DNA of 64,000 nt from Massilia sp. YIM B02763 (GTDB taxonomy: Bacteria; Pseudomonadota; Gammaproteobacteria; Burkholderiales; Burkholderiaceae_D). The notes below the pieces were generated by a model. That model saw only the letters and a list, made by a program, of their open reading frames with translations, did not search any database and was not told the origin of the DNA. Below, piece after piece: positions 1 through 9,359 of this stretch. The DNA is taken from NCBI RefSeq assembly GCF_030412015.1, contig NZ_JASNRD010000011.1, positions 49,861 to 113,860 on the forward strand, given 5' to 3'. The position numbers and the translations under genes were made by a program. The first letter of the stretch is position 1, and each line of letters starts with the position of its first letter.

Positions 1-83
1 CCTGCGCCGCCGCGGCAAGCGTGGTTGAAGAACGGCGGGGCCGCCGGGATCCATCGGTCCGGCGCCTTCCGTCAGCAGCCATC

Positions 84-113
84 ACGTCGCCCCGGCCTGC
101 GCCGGGGCGACGT
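84..113. repeat. GC-rich intergenic palindrome
   Basis: A perfect 13-base inverted repeat (84-96 against 101-113) with a 4-base loop lies just beyond the stop of the SGNH hydrolase. Its outer arm, ACGTCGCCCC, resembles the arms of the longer palindromes at 3583 and 22475. It may be a short member of the same family or act as a transcript-end hairpin. No T tract follows, so it is not a standard intrinsic terminator. Bases 1-152 hold no gene that can be supported. Confidence 0.6.
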
Positions 114-152
114 CACTGGCGCCGGGACGACGTCATCGACATCGTGGCGCCG

Positions 153-1466
153 TCATCGACGTGCCGGCGCCGTCTCCGTTTTCCCGGCCTTGAGCGAGCG
201 GAACAGTTCGAGCGGCACCGCATTGCCCATCGCCTGGTAGCCCAGGTCGTTCGGATGCAGGTGGTCGCCGCTGTCGTAGGCCGGCAGGAAGCGGGCCGGA
301 TTGGCCGGGTCGCGGGTCACGCGGTCGAAGTCGATCACGGCGTCGAAGGCGTCGCCGGAGCGGATCCAGGCATTCACCGCCTGGCGCACCACTTCCTTTT
401 CGGGCGAATAGTAGCCGGCGCCTTCGAACGGCGTCAGCGTGGCGCCGAACACGGCGATGCCCTTGGCGTGGGCGCGCGCGATCACCTGGCGGTAGGCGGC
501 GATCAGGTCGCCGGCCGTCACCGGGTTCGTTTCCGAACTGTTGCCGATGTCGTTGATCCCGATCATGAGAGTCATGTAGCGCACACCGTTGGTGGCCAGC
601 ACGTCGCGGTCGAAGCGCTCCTGGATGCTGCGCCCGGCCAGCGATCCTTCCGGCGGATTCGACAGCAGGCGGTTGCCGCTGATGCCGCGGTTGACCACGC
701 CCAGGCGCGCGTTCAGGCCGGCCACCGGGTCGCGCACCGTCTGCAGGCGCCGCGCCAGCCAGTCGGGCCAGCGGTTGTTGGTGTCGGGCGTGCTGCGCGT
801 GCCGTCCGTGATCGAATCGCCCAGCGCGACGATGGCCGCGCCGCCGCCGCCATCGACGGCGACCTCGGTGAGGAAGGGCCAGGACAGGATCGTGCGCTGG
901 ACGGGGAAGGTCGGGGCGGCCGTGAAGTCGCCCGGCAGCGACACGTAGCTGGTCTGGCTGGCCGTGCCGTGGATGGTGGTGGCGCCCACCGTGCCCGGCA
1001 GGTAGAGGCTGACGGCCAGGTCGGACAGGGCGGGCACGTCCAGGTCGACGGGGTCGGACAGCGCCGGCGCGCCCGGCGGCAGCACGACCCAGGCATTGCC
1101 GCCGAAGGTCAGCGGACGGTCGCTGCCGGCGACGATGTCGGCCCCGGCGGCGCGCAGGGCGATGCGGGCGGCGCCGATGCGCAGCGGCGTCGCGCCCATC
1201 TCGTTCGACACGCGGATGCGCACGCGCTTGCCCCCGATGCTGGTATGCACGACCTGGCGCAGCGTCTGGTCGGTGAAGGTCTGGGTGCTGGCCGGCAGCG
1301 GCGGCCCGCCCGGGCCGGCGCCCCAGGTGCCGGTCCAGTGCTGGTCGTGCCAGTCCTGGCCCAGCGCGGGCAGGCCCGGCAGCGCCAGCGCCGCCCCCAG
1401 CGTCAATGCGGCCGCCAGCAGGCGGCGGCGCCCCTTGTCCAGGGACGCGTACAGTTTCCACTCCAT
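153..1466 (-). CDS. Secreted SGNH/GDSL-family hydrolase
   Basis: Esterase/lipase-like hydrolase of 437 residues, probably exported. The four SGNH blocks are visible: GDSI with nucleophile Ser218, the Gly of GISGN (261-265), GIND with Asn305, and the DHLH motif with Asp401 and His404 completing the triad. An N-terminal basic patch (KGRRR) and a hydrophobic stretch to about residue 36 make a signal peptide. About 200 residues precede the catalytic block, as in two-domain bacterial SGNH proteins. The ATG at 1466 was chosen because GAGGAG sits 6 bases upstream; an in-frame ATG at 1517 has no such site. Substrate unknown. It diverges from the quinone oxidoreductase gene. Confidence 0.88.
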   Translation of the reverse strand: MEWKLYASLDKGRRRLLAAALTLGAALALPGLPALGQDWHDQHWTGTWGAGPGGPPLPASTQTFTDQTLRQVVHTSIGGKRVRIRVSNEMGATPLRIGAARIALRAAGADIVAGSDRPLTFGGNAWVVLPPGAPALSDPVDLDVPALSDLAVSLYLPGTVGATTIHGTASQTSYVSLPGDFTAAPTFPVQRTILSWPFLTEVAVDGGGGAAIVALGDSITDGTRSTPDTNNRWPDWLARRLQTVRDPVAGLNARLGVVNRGISGNRLLSNPPEGSLAGRSIQERFDRDVLATNGVRYMTLMIGINDIGNSSETNPVTAGDLIAAYRQVIARAHAKGIAVFGATLTPFEGAGYYSPEKEVVRQAVNAWIRSGDAFDAVIDFDRVTRDPANPARFLPAYDSGDHLHPNDLGYQAMGNAVPLELFRSLKAGKTETAPARR

Positions 1467-1644
1467 GATGTTCTCCTCGGTTGTCGGTCCGTGCCCGGCG
1501 CCGGATGCGCCATGCATGAGGCATGGACCTGTCGAGTCAATCTAGGCGGGCTCTGCAGTATCAACAAGGAGAGGATAAGCTGGAAGTTTGTGGCAGCGCA
1601 GCCGAATGCGTGATGGGCATGCAAATGAGCATGGAATTGCGCGT

Positions 1645-1658
1645 TGTTAGCGATAACA
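1645..1658. promoter_or_regulatory. Palindromic operator-like site
   Basis: TGTTA-GCGA-TAACA is a perfect 5-base inverted repeat in the divergent spacer between the SGNH hydrolase and the quinone oxidoreductase. The form resembles LacI/GntR-type operators. It lies 24 bases upstream of the proposed -35 box of the plus-strand gene. No cognate regulator is adjacent, so function is a guess. Confidence 0.35.
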
Positions 1659-1681
1659 GCAATGTCCGGCCTGATGCGCGC

Positions 1682-1711
1682 TTGGGACGTCGCCGTTCAC
1701 TCGCGTACAAT
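1682..1711 (+). promoter_or_regulatory. Candidate sigma-70 promoter for the quinone oxidoreductase
   Basis: TTGGGA (1682-1687), an 18-base spacer and TACAAT (1706-1711) precede the ATG at 1737 by 25 bases. An AGGTGA ribosome-binding site lies between. Assignment is by eye. Confidence 0.5.
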
Positions 1712-1736
1712 TGCTCTTTATTTAACTAGGTGAATT

Positions 1737-2723
1737 ATGCGTGCTATCGAAATTACGCAGTACGGCGGCCCGGAAGTGCTCCAGCCGTGCGAGCGGCCGC
1801 TGCCCCAGCTGAAGGCCGGGGAAATCCTGATCAAGGTCCACGCCGCCGGCATCAACCGGCCCGACGTGTTCCAGCGCCTGGGCCAGTATCCCGTGCCGCC
1901 TGGCGCCTCCGACCTGCCGGGCCTGGAAGTGGCCGGCGAGATCGTCGACGGCGACCTGTCTGGCAGCGATTTCAAGAAGGGCGACCTGGTCTGCGCCCTC
2001 GTGCAGGGCGGCGGCTATGCCGAGTACTGCGCGGCGCCGCTGGCGCAATGCCTGCCCGTCCCCCCGGGCCTGAGCATGGTGGAAGCGGCGGCGCTGCCGG
2101 AAACCTTCTTCACCGTGTGGAGCAATGTGTTCCAGCGCGGCGGCCTGAAGGAAGGCGAGACGCTGCTGGTGCAGGGCGGCAGCTCGGGCATCGGTACCAC
2201 GGCGATCCAGGTCGCCAAGGCGCTGGGGCACCGCGTGTTCGGCACCGCCGGCAGCGACGACAAGTGCCGCGCCTGCGAGGAGCTGGGCGCCGAACGCGCC
2301 ATCAACTACAAGACCGAGGATTTCACGGCCGTCGTCAAGGAACTTACGGAAGGCAAGGGTGTCGATGTGGTGCTGGACATGGTCGGCGGCGACTACGTGG
2401 CCCGCGAGATCAATTGCCTGGCCGACGACGGCCGCATCGTCATCATCGCCTTGCTGGGCGGCGCCAAGGCCAACGTCGACCTGGGCCAGGTGCTGCGCCG
2501 GCGCCTGACGGTCACCGGCTCGACGCTGCGCCCGCGCCCCGTCGCGTTCAAGGCGCAGATCGCGCGCGAGCTGCGCGAGACGGTCTGGCCGCTGCTCGCG
2601 GCCGGCACCATCAAGCCCGTGATCCACGAGGTATTCCCGCTCGAGCAGGCCGCCGCGGCGCACGCGATGATGGAAAGCAGCGCCCACGTGGGCAAGATCG
2701 TGCTCGACGTCGCGTCCAGCTGA
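1737..2723 (+). CDS. NAD(P)H-quinone oxidoreductase, zinc-independent MDR family
   Basis: Medium-chain dehydrogenase/reductase of 328 residues, the full length for the QOR/PIG3-type quinone reductase family. The N-terminal GroES-like half begins with ITQYGGPEVL, typical of QOR proteins. The nucleotide-binding Rossmann motif GGSSGIG lies near residues 146-152. Cysteine ligands for a structural zinc are absent, as expected for this branch. It probably reduces quinones with NADPH in the cytosol. The ATG follows AGGTGA. It is followed by tpiA, which has its own promoter, so the two genes need not be co-transcribed. Confidence 0.88.
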   Translation: MRAIEITQYGGPEVLQPCERPLPQLKAGEILIKVHAAGINRPDVFQRLGQYPVPPGASDLPGLEVAGEIVDGDLSGSDFKKGDLVCALVQGGGYAEYCAAPLAQCLPVPPGLSMVEAAALPETFFTVWSNVFQRGGLKEGETLLVQGGSSGIGTTAIQVAKALGHRVFGTAGSDDKCRACEELGAERAINYKTEDFTAVVKELTEGKGVDVVLDMVGGDYVAREINCLADDGRIVIIALLGGAKANVDLGQVLRRRLTVTGSTLRPRPVAFKAQIARELRETVWPLLAAGTIKPVIHEVFPLEQAAAAHAMMESSAHVGKIVLDVASS

Positions 2724-2768
2724 GGGGGCGACATGGGCATGAAGACAAGGGTTGGCGGCGGTCATTGT

Positions 2769-2797
2769 TTGACCGTATTGTCGACGGGAGCTAGAAT
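2769..2797 (+). promoter_or_regulatory. Sigma-70 promoter of tpiA
   Basis: TTGACC (2769-2774), exactly 17 bases, then TAGAAT (2792-2797). The predicted start point lies about 20 bases before the tpiA ATG, with a GGGGG ribosome-binding site between. This is one of the better promoter matches in the window. Confidence 0.65.
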
Positions 2798-2824
2798 TGC
2801 AGGTTATTTGACGATGGGGGTCTG

Positions 2825-3571
2825 ATGCGCACGAAACTCATCGTAGGCAATTGGAAGATGAATGGCAGCCGTACGGTGAATGCCGGGCTGCTCGAAGGCA
2901 TCGTGGCCGGCCTGGACGGTGCGCGCGCCGAAGCGGCGGTCTGCGTGCCGGCGCCGTACCTGCAGCAATGCCAGGATGTATTGACCGGCACGCCGGTCGC
3001 GTGGGGCGCGCAGGACGTGTCCGTGCACGCCTGCGGCGCCTACACGGGCGAGATCTGCGCCAGCATGCTGGCCGAGTTCGCCTGCCGCTACGTGATCGTG
3101 GGCCATTCCGAGCGCCGCGCCTACCACCGCGAAAGCAGCGAGCTGGTGGCGCAGAAGGCGAGGGCGGTACTGGCCGACGGCATGACGCCGATCGTCTGCG
3201 TCGGCGAGACGCTGGCGCAGCGCGACGCGGGCGAGACGGTGGCGGTGGTCGGCGGCCAGCTGGGCGCGGTGCTGGAACTGCTGGAGCCGGCGCAGGTGGC
3301 GCAGCTGGTCGTGGCCTACGAGCCCGTCTGGGCGATCGGCACCGGCAAGAACGCGACGCCGGCCATGGCCCAGGAAGTGCATGCGGCACTGCGCGAGCAG
3401 CTGCGCGCACGCAACCAGGACGCGGCGCCGACCGTGCGCATCCTGTACGGCGGCAGCATGAAGCCGGAGAATGCGCGGGAACTGCTGGCCCAGCCGGACA
3501 TCGATGGCGGCTTGATCGGCGGGGCGGCGTTGAAGGCGAAGGATTTCCTCGCCATCATCCACGCGGCGTAA
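2825..3571 (+). CDS. tpiA: Triosephosphate isomerase
   Basis: Interconverts dihydroxyacetone phosphate and glyceraldehyde 3-phosphate in glycolysis and gluconeogenesis. The 248-residue length is normal. Catalytic residues are visible: Asn9 and Lys11 in GNWKMNG, His94 in VGHSERR, and Glu166 in [10 protein letters not shown]; the phosphate-binding YGGS motif is near the C-terminus. It lies directly upstream of secG, tRNA-Leu and the nuo operon, a gene order known from many betaproteobacteria. A long palindrome separates it from secG. Confidence 0.98.
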   Translation: MRTKLIVGNWKMNGSRTVNAGLLEGIVAGLDGARAEAAVCVPAPYLQQCQDVLTGTPVAWGAQDVSVHACGAYTGEICASMLAEFACRYVIVGHSERRAYHRESSELVAQKARAVLADGMTPIVCVGETLAQRDAGETVAVVGGQLGAVLELLEPAQVAQLVVAYEPVWAIGTGKNATPAMAQEVHAALREQLRARNQDAAPTVRILYGGSMKPENARELLAQPDIDGGLIGGAALKAKDFLAIIHAA

Positions 3572-3582
3572 GTAGATAGTCC

Positions 3583-3667
3583 GTCGCCCCTGCGCAGGCA
3601 GGGGCCCAATTTCGCAAGCGCTGCCGTACCGCGCGCAACATTGGGCCCCTGCCTGCGCAGGAGCGAC
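3583..3667. repeat. Long intergenic palindrome, copy A
   Basis: Two 28-base arms (3583-3610 and 3640-3667) are reverse complements with one mismatch, around a 29-base loop. The core CCTGCGCAGG lies in each arm. The same element, including a related loop, recurs at 22475-22560. It starts 12 bases after the tpiA stop codon, so it may act as a 3-prime stabilising hairpin or as a REP/MITE-like mobile repeat. No open reading frame is carried. Confidence 0.85.
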
Positions 3668-3786
3668 GTGCAGTAGCAACAGGCCGTAGGATGGGCATCA
3701 TGTGCCCACCGTGCGACGGCAGTAGTGCAGCAGTCCCGAAGCGAAGCATTAGCAACGTAGTAGTCAACCTTGAATGGAATATTGAA

Positions 3787-4203
3787 ATGAACGTGTTGTT
3801 CAATCTGATCGTCGTCGTACAGGTCCTGTCCGCCCTGGCCATCATCGGCCTGGTGCTCGTCCAGCACGGCAAGGGTGCCGACATGGGCGCCGCCTTCGGT
3901 TCCGGCGCGTCCGGCAGCCTGTTCGGCGCCAGCGGTTCGTCGAACTTCCTGTCGAAGTCGACCGCCGTCGCCGCCGCGATCTTCTTCGCTTCGACGCTGG
4001 CCCTGGCCTACTTCGGCACCAACCGCCCGCACGCGGCCCCGAGCGGCGGCGTGATGGACCGCGTGACCCTGCCGGCCGCGCCGAAGGCGCCGAGCGCCGG
4101 CGACGCCGTCCCGGCCACCGCGCCGGCCGCCGCTCCGGCAGTCCCGGCCGCGCCGTCGACCCAGGACGTGCCGGCCGCCCCGGCGCCGGCTCCGGCCAAG
4201 TAA
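3787..4203 (+). CDS. secG: SecG subunit of the Sec translocase
   Basis: Small inner-membrane subunit of SecYEG that assists protein export. The 138 residues show the family pattern: a first membrane helix from about residue 5 to 25, a Gly/Ser-rich loop (GSGASGSLFGASGS) and a second helix near 55-75. A long Ala/Pro-rich tail follows, as in other betaproteobacterial SecG proteins. The ATG at 3787 begins the conserved MNVLFNL start; an upstream in-frame ATG at 3691 would add a non-conserved leader. It lies between tpiA and tRNA-Leu. Confidence 0.93.
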   Translation: MNVLFNLIVVVQVLSALAIIGLVLVQHGKGADMGAAFGSGASGSLFGASGSSNFLSKSTAVAAAIFFASTLALAYFGTNRPHAAPSGGVMDRVTLPAAPKAPSAGDAVPATAPAAAPAVPAAPSTQDVPAAPAPAPAK

Positions 4204-4218
4204 GCAGGCCTGGTCCTA

Positions 4219-4238
4219 CGTCCCGTCGCGGCGGGACG
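4219..4238 (+). terminator. Hairpin after secG
   Basis: CGTCCCG and CGGGACG form a 7-base-pair stem with a 6-base loop 15 bases after the secG stop. A second GC stem follows at about 4240-4257. There is no T run, so this would be a weak or Rho-assisted terminator at best. Confidence 0.3.
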
Positions 4239-4390
4239 CCCGTGCGCGCCCGCACGGCTACGGGTAGTGTAGATGGCGGTCCCTCCCGCCCTGGCGCAAG
4301 CCGCGGTCGCTCGATCCGCTCGACTGTGAATACAGTTTTTAAAAAATTGAGAAAAAGAGTATTTTTCCTTGTAATAGGTCAATTTGGGCA

Positions 4391-4420
4391 TTGAAAAATG
4401 CTGCTAGTACAGGGTAAAAT
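4391..4420 (+). promoter_or_regulatory. Sigma-70 promoter of tRNA-Leu
   Basis: TTGAAA (4391-4396), 18 bases, TAAAAT (4415-4420), placing the start point about 6 bases before the mature tRNA at 4432. The surrounding DNA is clearly AT-rich compared with the coding background. Confidence 0.65.
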
Positions 4421-4431
4421 GTTGGTCTCCA

Positions 4432-4516
4432 GCCGACGTGGTGAAATTGGTAGACACGCTATCTTGAGGGGGTAGTGGCGCAAGCTGTGCGAGTTCGAGT
4501 CTCGCCGTCGGCACCA
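4432..4516 (+). tRNA. tRNA-Leu (anticodon GAG)
   Basis: An 85-base class II tRNA. Acceptor strands GCCGACG (4432-4438) and CGTCGGC (4506-4512) pair perfectly, followed by discriminator A and an encoded CCA (4514-4516). The D arm GGTAGACAC, the anticodon stem-loop CTATC-TTGAGGG-GGTAG with anticodon GAG, a long variable arm and the TTCGAGT T-loop are present. It decodes CTC/CTT. Placement between secG and nuoA is a recurrent betaproteobacterial arrangement. Confidence 0.97.
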
Positions 4517-4524
4517 AGATACAG

Positions 4525-4575
4525 AAAGCCAGCTAGGGCGCATGAGCTACGCTCCTTGCCTTAGCTGGCTTTTTT
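4525..4575 (+). terminator. Intrinsic terminator after tRNA-Leu
   Basis: AAAGCCAGCTA (4525-4535) pairs with TAGCTGGCTTT (4562-4572), with extra GGGC/GCC pairing inside, and runs into a stretch of T. It lies 9 bases after the tRNA and separates it from the nuo operon. Confidence 0.85.
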
Positions 4576-4829
4576 ACGAGGATCTGTCGGAGGCCTTGAA
4601 AGACCGTCGCGAGCGATGGCGCTTCAGGCCCGAGAAGCCCTGCGGTATGAAACCGTTTTCTTCCGGACATATCGCGAGCCTCGAAGGTCGGAATCGATAG
4701 AGCGAGCAACGTTATTCGTGGTCTCCAGTCGTACGATTCTGGTGGAAGGCTCGAAGCCAGGATTGCGCGATGCGGTGCTGCAAACCATTGCAGTGTTTTA
4801 TCAACCGATCGTTCCACTAAGGCTTCATC
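4576..4829. other. Leader region of the nuo operon
   Basis: 254 bases between the tRNA terminator and nuoA. It should hold the nuo promoter, but no hexamer pair stands out. A frame from 4616 crosses into nuoA and looks like a chance reading frame. Nothing further can be supported. Confidence 0.4.
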
Positions 4830-5189
4830 GTGAACCTCGAGAACTATTTCCCCGTTTTGCTCTTCATTGTGATCGGCACCGTCGTCGGCGTCGCTTCGCA
4901 AGTCCTGGGCCGTGTCGTCGGTCCCCACCGTCCCGACGCTGCCAAACTCTCCCCGTATGAATGCGGCTTCGAAGCGTTCGAAGATGCGCGCATGAAGTTC
5001 GACGTCCGGTATTACCTGGTCGCGATCCTGTTTATTTTGTTTGACTTGGAAACGGCATTCTTCTTCCCCTGGGGCGTCTCGATGCGCGAACTGGGCCTGC
5101 CGGGGTTCGTCACGATGATGGTGTTCATCGTCGAATTCGTCGTGGGTTTCTGGTACATCTGGAAGAAAGGTGCCCTTGATTGGGAGTGA
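4830..5189 (+). CDS. nuoA: NADH-quinone oxidoreductase subunit A
   Basis: Small membrane subunit of complex I, 119 residues with three predicted membrane helices. The family signature YECGFEAF, with its conserved Cys, is visible near residues 50-57. The start is GTG at 4830, preceded by AAGG; the protein begins MNLENYF as in relatives. First gene of the 14-gene nuo operon; nuoB starts 10 bases downstream. Confidence 0.97.
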   Translation: MNLENYFPVLLFIVIGTVVGVASQVLGRVVGPHRPDAAKLSPYECGFEAFEDARMKFDVRYYLVAILFILFDLETAFFFPWGVSMRELGLPGFVTMMVFIVEFVVGFWYIWKKGALDWE

Positions 5190-5199
5190 GGAATAAGCC

Positions 5200-5676
5200 A
5201 TGGCAATTGAAGGCGTATTAAACGAAGGTTTTGTCACCACCACGGCTGACAAACTGATCAACTGGGCGCGCACCGGCTCGATGTGGCCGATGACGTTCGG
5301 CCTGGCTTGCTGCGCGGTCGAGATGATGCATGCGGGCGCCGCCCGTTATGACCTCGACCGCTTCGGCGTCGTGTTCCGCCCGTCGCCGCGCCAGTCGGAC
5401 GTGATGATCGTGGCCGGTACCCTGTGCAACAAGATGGCGCCGGCGCTGCGCAAGGTCTACGACCAGATGGCCGAGCCGCGCTGGGTGATCTCGATGGGTT
5501 CCTGCGCCAACGGCGGCGGCTACTACCACTACTCGTATTCGGTGGTGCGCGGCTGCGACCGCATCGTCCCGGTCGACGTGTACGTCCCGGGCTGCCCGCC
5601 GACCGCGGAGGCGCTGTTGTACGGCATCATCCAACTGCAGAACAAGATCAAGCGCACCAATACGATCGCGCGTTAA
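5200..5676 (+). CDS. nuoB: NADH-quinone oxidoreductase subunit B
   Basis: 158 residues carrying cluster N2, the last iron-sulfur centre before quinone. The ligands are visible: adjacent Cys37-Cys38 in ACCAVEMM, Cys102 in GSCANGGG and Cys132 in YVPGCPP. It sits in the peripheral arm at the membrane junction and contacts NuoD in the quinone pocket. Full length. Confidence 0.98.
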   Translation: MAIEGVLNEGFVTTTADKLINWARTGSMWPMTFGLACCAVEMMHAGAARYDLDRFGVVFRPSPRQSDVMIVAGTLCNKMAPALRKVYDQMAEPRWVISMGSCANGGGYYHYSYSVVRGCDRIVPVDVYVPGCPPTAEALLYGIIQLQNKIKRTNTIAR

Positions 5677-5694
5677 TCCAAGCTGGTTCCTACA

Positions 5695-6288
5695 ATGACG
5701 ACAAAACTCGAAGCCCTCCAACTCGCCCTGCGCAACGTGCTGGGCGAGGGCGCCGCCATTACCGCGGCGCTGGGCGAAGTAACGGTAGTGGTGAAGGCCG
5801 CTGACTACCTGGCCTCCATGAAGAAACTGCGCGACGATCCGTCGCTGCGCTTCCAGGAACTGGTCGACCTGTGCGGCGTCGACTATTCCTCCTATGGCGA
5901 AGGCACCTGGGACGGCCTGCGGTTCGCGGTCGTGTCGCACCTGCTCTCGATCGAACACAACTGGCGCGTGCGCGTGCGCGTGTTCGCCCCGGACGACGAC
6001 ATGCCGCTGGTCGATTCGATCACCGGTATCTGGCGCAACGCCAACTGGTTCGAGCGCGAGGCGTTCGACCTGTTCGGCATCCTGTTCGAAGGCCACGGCG
6101 ACCTGCGCCGCATCCTGACCGACTACGGCTTCATCGGCCATCCGTTCCGCAAGGACTTCCCGATCTCGGGCTACGTCGAGATGCGCTACGACCCCGAGCA
6201 GAAGCGCGTGATCTACCAACCGGTGACGATCGAACCGCGTGAAAACATTCCGCGCGTGATCCGCGAAGAAACCTACGGGATGAAATAA
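5695..6288 (+). CDS. nuoC: NADH-quinone oxidoreductase subunit C
   Basis: 197-residue 30-kDa-type subunit of the peripheral arm. The conserved block [24 protein letters not shown] segment appears here as [10 protein letters not shown] and is followed by the GHPFRKDFP motif. NuoC is separate here, not fused to NuoD as in Escherichia coli. The TAA stop shares its last base with the nuoD ATG, so translation is coupled. Confidence 0.97.
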   Translation: MTTKLEALQLALRNVLGEGAAITAALGEVTVVVKAADYLASMKKLRDDPSLRFQELVDLCGVDYSSYGEGTWDGLRFAVVSHLLSIEHNWRVRVRVFAPDDDMPLVDSITGIWRNANWFEREAFDLFGILFEGHGDLRRILTDYGFIGHPFRKDFPISGYVEMRYDPEQKRVIYQPVTIEPRENIPRVIREETYGMK

Positions 6289-7541
6289 TGGCTGAGCTTA
6301 AGAACTACACCCTGAACTTTGGTCCGCAGCACCCGGCAGCGCACGGCGTGCTGCGTCTCGTGCTGGAACTGGACGGCGAAGTCATCCAGCGCGCCGACCC
6401 GCACATCGGCCTGCTGCACCGCGGCACCGAGAAGCTGGCCGAGACCCGCACCTACCTGCAGTCCGTGCCCTACATGGACCGCCTCGACTACGTGTCGATG
6501 ATGTGCAACGAGCACGGCTACGTGATGGCCATCGAGCGCCTGCTGGGCATCGAGGTGCCGATCCGCGCGCAGTACATCCGCACGATGTTCGACGAGATCA
6601 CCCGCATCCTGAACCACCTGATGTGGCTGGGCGCGCACGCGCTGGACATCGGCGCCATGGGCCCGTTCCTGTACGCCTTCCGCGACCGCGAAGACCTGTT
6701 CGACGTGTACGAGGCCGTGTCGGGCGCGCGCATGCACGCGGCCTACTACCGCCCGGGCGGCGTGTACCGCGACCTGCCGGACGTCATGCCGCAGCACAAG
6801 CCGTCGCTGATGCGCAGCCAGCGCGCCGTCGACGAGCTGAACGAAACCCGCCAGGGTTCCGTGCTCGACTTCATCGAGTCCTTCACCAAGCGCTTCGACG
6901 GCTACGTCGACGAGTACGAGACCCTGCTGACCGACAACCGGATCTGGAAACAGCGTACCGTCGGCATCGGCGTGGTGACGCCGGAAGACGCGATGGGCAT
7001 GGGCTTCTCTGGCCCGATGCTGCGCGGTTCGGGCATCGCCTTCGACCTGCGCAAGCACCAGCCGTACGCCGCCTACGACAAGGTGGAGTTCGACATCCCG
7101 GTCGGCACCAACGGCGACTCCTACGACCGTTACCTGGTCCGCGTGGAAGAGCTGCGCCAGGCCAACCGCATCGTCAAGCAGTGCGTCGCCTGGCTGAAGG
7201 CCAACCCGGGCCCGGTCATGACCAGCAACCACAAGGTCGCCCCGCCGTCGCGCGTGGACATGAAGACCAATATGGAATCGCTGATCCACCACTTCAAACT
7301 GTTCACCGAAGGCTTCCACGTCCCGCCGGGCGAGGCGTACGCCGCGGTCGAGCACCCGAAGGGCGAGTTCGGCATCTACATCGTGTCCGACGGCGCCAAC
7401 AAGCCGTATCGCCTGAAGATCCGCACCCCGGACTATGTCCACCTGCAGAGCCTGGATGAAATGGCGCGCGGCCACATGATCGCCGACGCCGTCACCATCA
7501 TCGGCACCCAGGACATCGTGTTCGGTTCGATCGACCGCTAA
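6288..7541 (+). CDS. nuoD: NADH-quinone oxidoreductase subunit D
   Basis: 417-residue 49-kDa-type subunit that shapes the quinone-binding cavity with NuoB. The N-terminal motif [10 protein letters not shown] with its conserved His pair is intact, as is the C-terminal DIVFGSIDR end. Related to hydrogenase large subunits but lacking the nickel-ligand Cys pairs. The start ATG at 6288 overlaps the nuoC stop by one base. Confidence 0.98.
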   Translation: MAELKNYTLNFGPQHPAAHGVLRLVLELDGEVIQRADPHIGLLHRGTEKLAETRTYLQSVPYMDRLDYVSMMCNEHGYVMAIERLLGIEVPIRAQYIRTMFDEITRILNHLMWLGAHALDIGAMGPFLYAFRDREDLFDVYEAVSGARMHAAYYRPGGVYRDLPDVMPQHKPSLMRSQRAVDELNETRQGSVLDFIESFTKRFDGYVDEYETLLTDNRIWKQRTVGIGVVTPEDAMGMGFSGPMLRGSGIAFDLRKHQPYAAYDKVEFDIPVGTNGDSYDRYLVRVEELRQANRIVKQCVAWLKANPGPVMTSNHKVAPPSRVDMKTNMESLIHHFKLFTEGFHVPPGEAYAAVEHPKGEFGIYIVSDGANKPYRLKIRTPDYVHLQSLDEMARGHMIADAVTIIGTQDIVFGSIDR

Positions 7542-7570
7542 GGCCGACAGTCTGAGAGGTAGAAAAGATT

Positions 7571-8047
7571 ATGTTATCTGAGCAGTGCTATAAAAAAATC
7601 GACCGCGAGTTGGCCAAGTACCCGGCCGACCAGCGCCAGTCCGCCGTGATGGCCTCGCTGGCCCACGCGCAAGTCGAACAGGGATGGCTGTCGCCCGAGA
7701 CGATGCAGGAAATCGCCGACTACATCGGCATGCCCGCCATCGCCGTGCAGGAAGTGGCCACCTTCTACAACATGTACAACCTGAAGCCGGTCGGCAAGCA
7801 CAAGATCACCGTGTGCACCAACCTGCCGTGCGCCCTGTCGGGCGGCGAGCGCGCCGGCCAGTACCTGAAGGACAAGCTGGGCATCGGCTACAAGGACACC
7901 TCGCACGACGGCCAGTTCACCCTGGTCGAGGGCGAGTGCATGGGCGCCTGCGGCGACGCACCGGTCATGCTGGTGAACAACCACCGCATGTGCTCGTTCA
8001 TGAGCGATGCCAAGATCGACGCCCTGCTGGAGGAGCTGAACAAATGA
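7571..8047 (+). CDS. nuoE: NADH-quinone oxidoreductase subunit E
   Basis: 158-residue thioredoxin-fold subunit carrying 2Fe-2S cluster N1a. The four ligands are Cys82 and Cys87 (CTNLPC) and Cys123 and Cys127 (CMGAC). Part of the NADH-input module with NuoF and NuoG. The stop codon overlaps the nuoF start (ATGA), implying coupled translation. Confidence 0.97.
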   Translation: MLSEQCYKKIDRELAKYPADQRQSAVMASLAHAQVEQGWLSPETMQEIADYIGMPAIAVQEVATFYNMYNLKPVGKHKITVCTNLPCALSGGERAGQYLKDKLGIGYKDTSHDGQFTLVEGECMGACGDAPVMLVNNHRMCSFMSDAKIDALLEELNK

Positions 8048-9339
8048 CCAGCCTGCACGACCGTCACATCAAGCCGCTGATCCTGAAGGACCTGACCGGC
8101 GACAACTGGCACCTGGCCGACTACGTCAAGCGTGGCGGCTATTCGGCGCTGCGCCGCATCCTGGAAGAGGGCATCACGCCCGAGCAGATCATCGCCGACC
8201 TGAAGACCTCGGGCCTGCGCGGCCGCGGCGGCGCCGGTTTCCCGACCGGCCTGAAGTGGAGCTTCATGCCGCGCCAGTTTCCGGGCCAGAAATACCTCGT
8301 CTGCAACACCGACGAAGGCGAGCCGGGCACGTTCAAGGACCGCGACATCATCCGCTACAACCCGCACGCGCTGATCGAAGGCATGGCCATCGGCGCCTAC
8401 GCGATGGGCATCACCGTGGGCTACAACTACATCCACGGCGAGATCTTCCAGGAATACCTGCGCTTCGAAGAAGCGCTGGAAGAGGCGCGCGCCGCCGGCT
8501 TCCTGGGCGATAACATCCTGGGTTCGCAGTTCAGCTTCCAGCTGCACGCGCACCACGGCTACGGCGCCTACATCTGCGGCGAGGAAACCGCGCTGCTGGA
8601 ATCGCTGGAAGGCAAGAAGGGCCAGCCGCGCTTCAAGCCGCCGTTCCCGGCCTCCTTCGGCCTGTACGGCAAGCCGACCACGATCAACAACACGGAAACC
8701 TTCGCGGCCGTGCCGTTCATCCTGAACCTGGGCGCCGCCGAGTACATGGCGCTGGGCAAGCCGAACAACGGCGGCACCAAGATCTTCTCGATCTCGGGCG
8801 ACGTCGAGCGTCCGGGCAACTACGAGGTCCCGCTGGGCACCCCGTTCGCCACGCTGATGGAACTGGCCGGCGGCATGCGCGGCGGCAAGAAGATCAAGGC
8901 CGTCATCCCGGGCGGTTCGTCGGCACCGGTGGTGCGCGGCGACGTCATGATGCAGACCGACCTGGACTACGACTCGATCGCCAAGGCCGGTTCGATGCTG
9001 GGCTCGGGCGCCGTGATCGTCATGGACGAGACCCGCTGCATGGTCAAGTCGCTGCTGCGCCTGTCCTATTTCTACTACGAGGAATCGTGCGGCCAGTGCA
9101 CGCCGTGCCGCGAAGGCACCGGCTGGATGTACCGCATGGTGCACCGTATCGAGAACGGCCAGGGTCGTCCGGAAGACATGGACCTGCTGAACAACATCGC
9201 CGACAACATCAAGGGCCGCACCATCTGCGCGCTCGGCGATGCGGCCGCGATGCCGGTGCAGGCAATGATCAAGAACTTCCGCGAAGAGTTTGAATATCAC
9301 ATCGAGCACAAGCACTGCTTGGTGCCGACTTACCTCTAA
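8044..9339 (+). CDS. nuoF: NADH-quinone oxidoreductase subunit F
   Basis: 431-residue NADH-oxidising subunit with FMN and 4Fe-4S cluster N3. The glycine-rich NADH site [13 protein letters not shown] (58-69) and the FMN-site segment [12 protein letters not shown] are intact. Cluster ligands are Cys349, Cys352 and Cys355 (CGQCTPC) and Cys395. The start at 8044 is set by the ATGA overlap with nuoE and the family-typical N-terminus; a longer in-frame extension would run through nuoE. Confidence 0.97.
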   Translation: MTSLHDRHIKPLILKDLTGDNWHLADYVKRGGYSALRRILEEGITPEQIIADLKTSGLRGRGGAGFPTGLKWSFMPRQFPGQKYLVCNTDEGEPGTFKDRDIIRYNPHALIEGMAIGAYAMGITVGYNYIHGEIFQEYLRFEEALEEARAAGFLGDNILGSQFSFQLHAHHGYGAYICGEETALLESLEGKKGQPRFKPPFPASFGLYGKPTTINNTETFAAVPFILNLGAAEYMALGKPNNGGTKIFSISGDVERPGNYEVPLGTPFATLMELAGGMRGGKKIKAVIPGGSSAPVVRGDVMMQTDLDYDSIAKAGSMLGSGAVIVMDETRCMVKSLLRLSYFYYEESCGQCTPCREGTGWMYRMVHRIENGQGRPEDMDLLNNIADNIKGRTICALGDAAAMPVQAMIKNFREEFEYHIEHKHCLVPTYL

Positions 9340-9359
9340 CCAGGTCAGGCAAAGATCAA

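Noticed and set aside
4616..4960. A 114-residue frame between tRNA-Leu and nuoA
   Set aside because: Runs into nuoA in another frame, has no recognisable motif and no ribosome-binding site.
7684..8043. A longer NuoF beginning inside nuoE
   Set aside because: The extension is out-of-frame nuoE sequence; the ATGA overlap and family N-terminus set the start at 8044.
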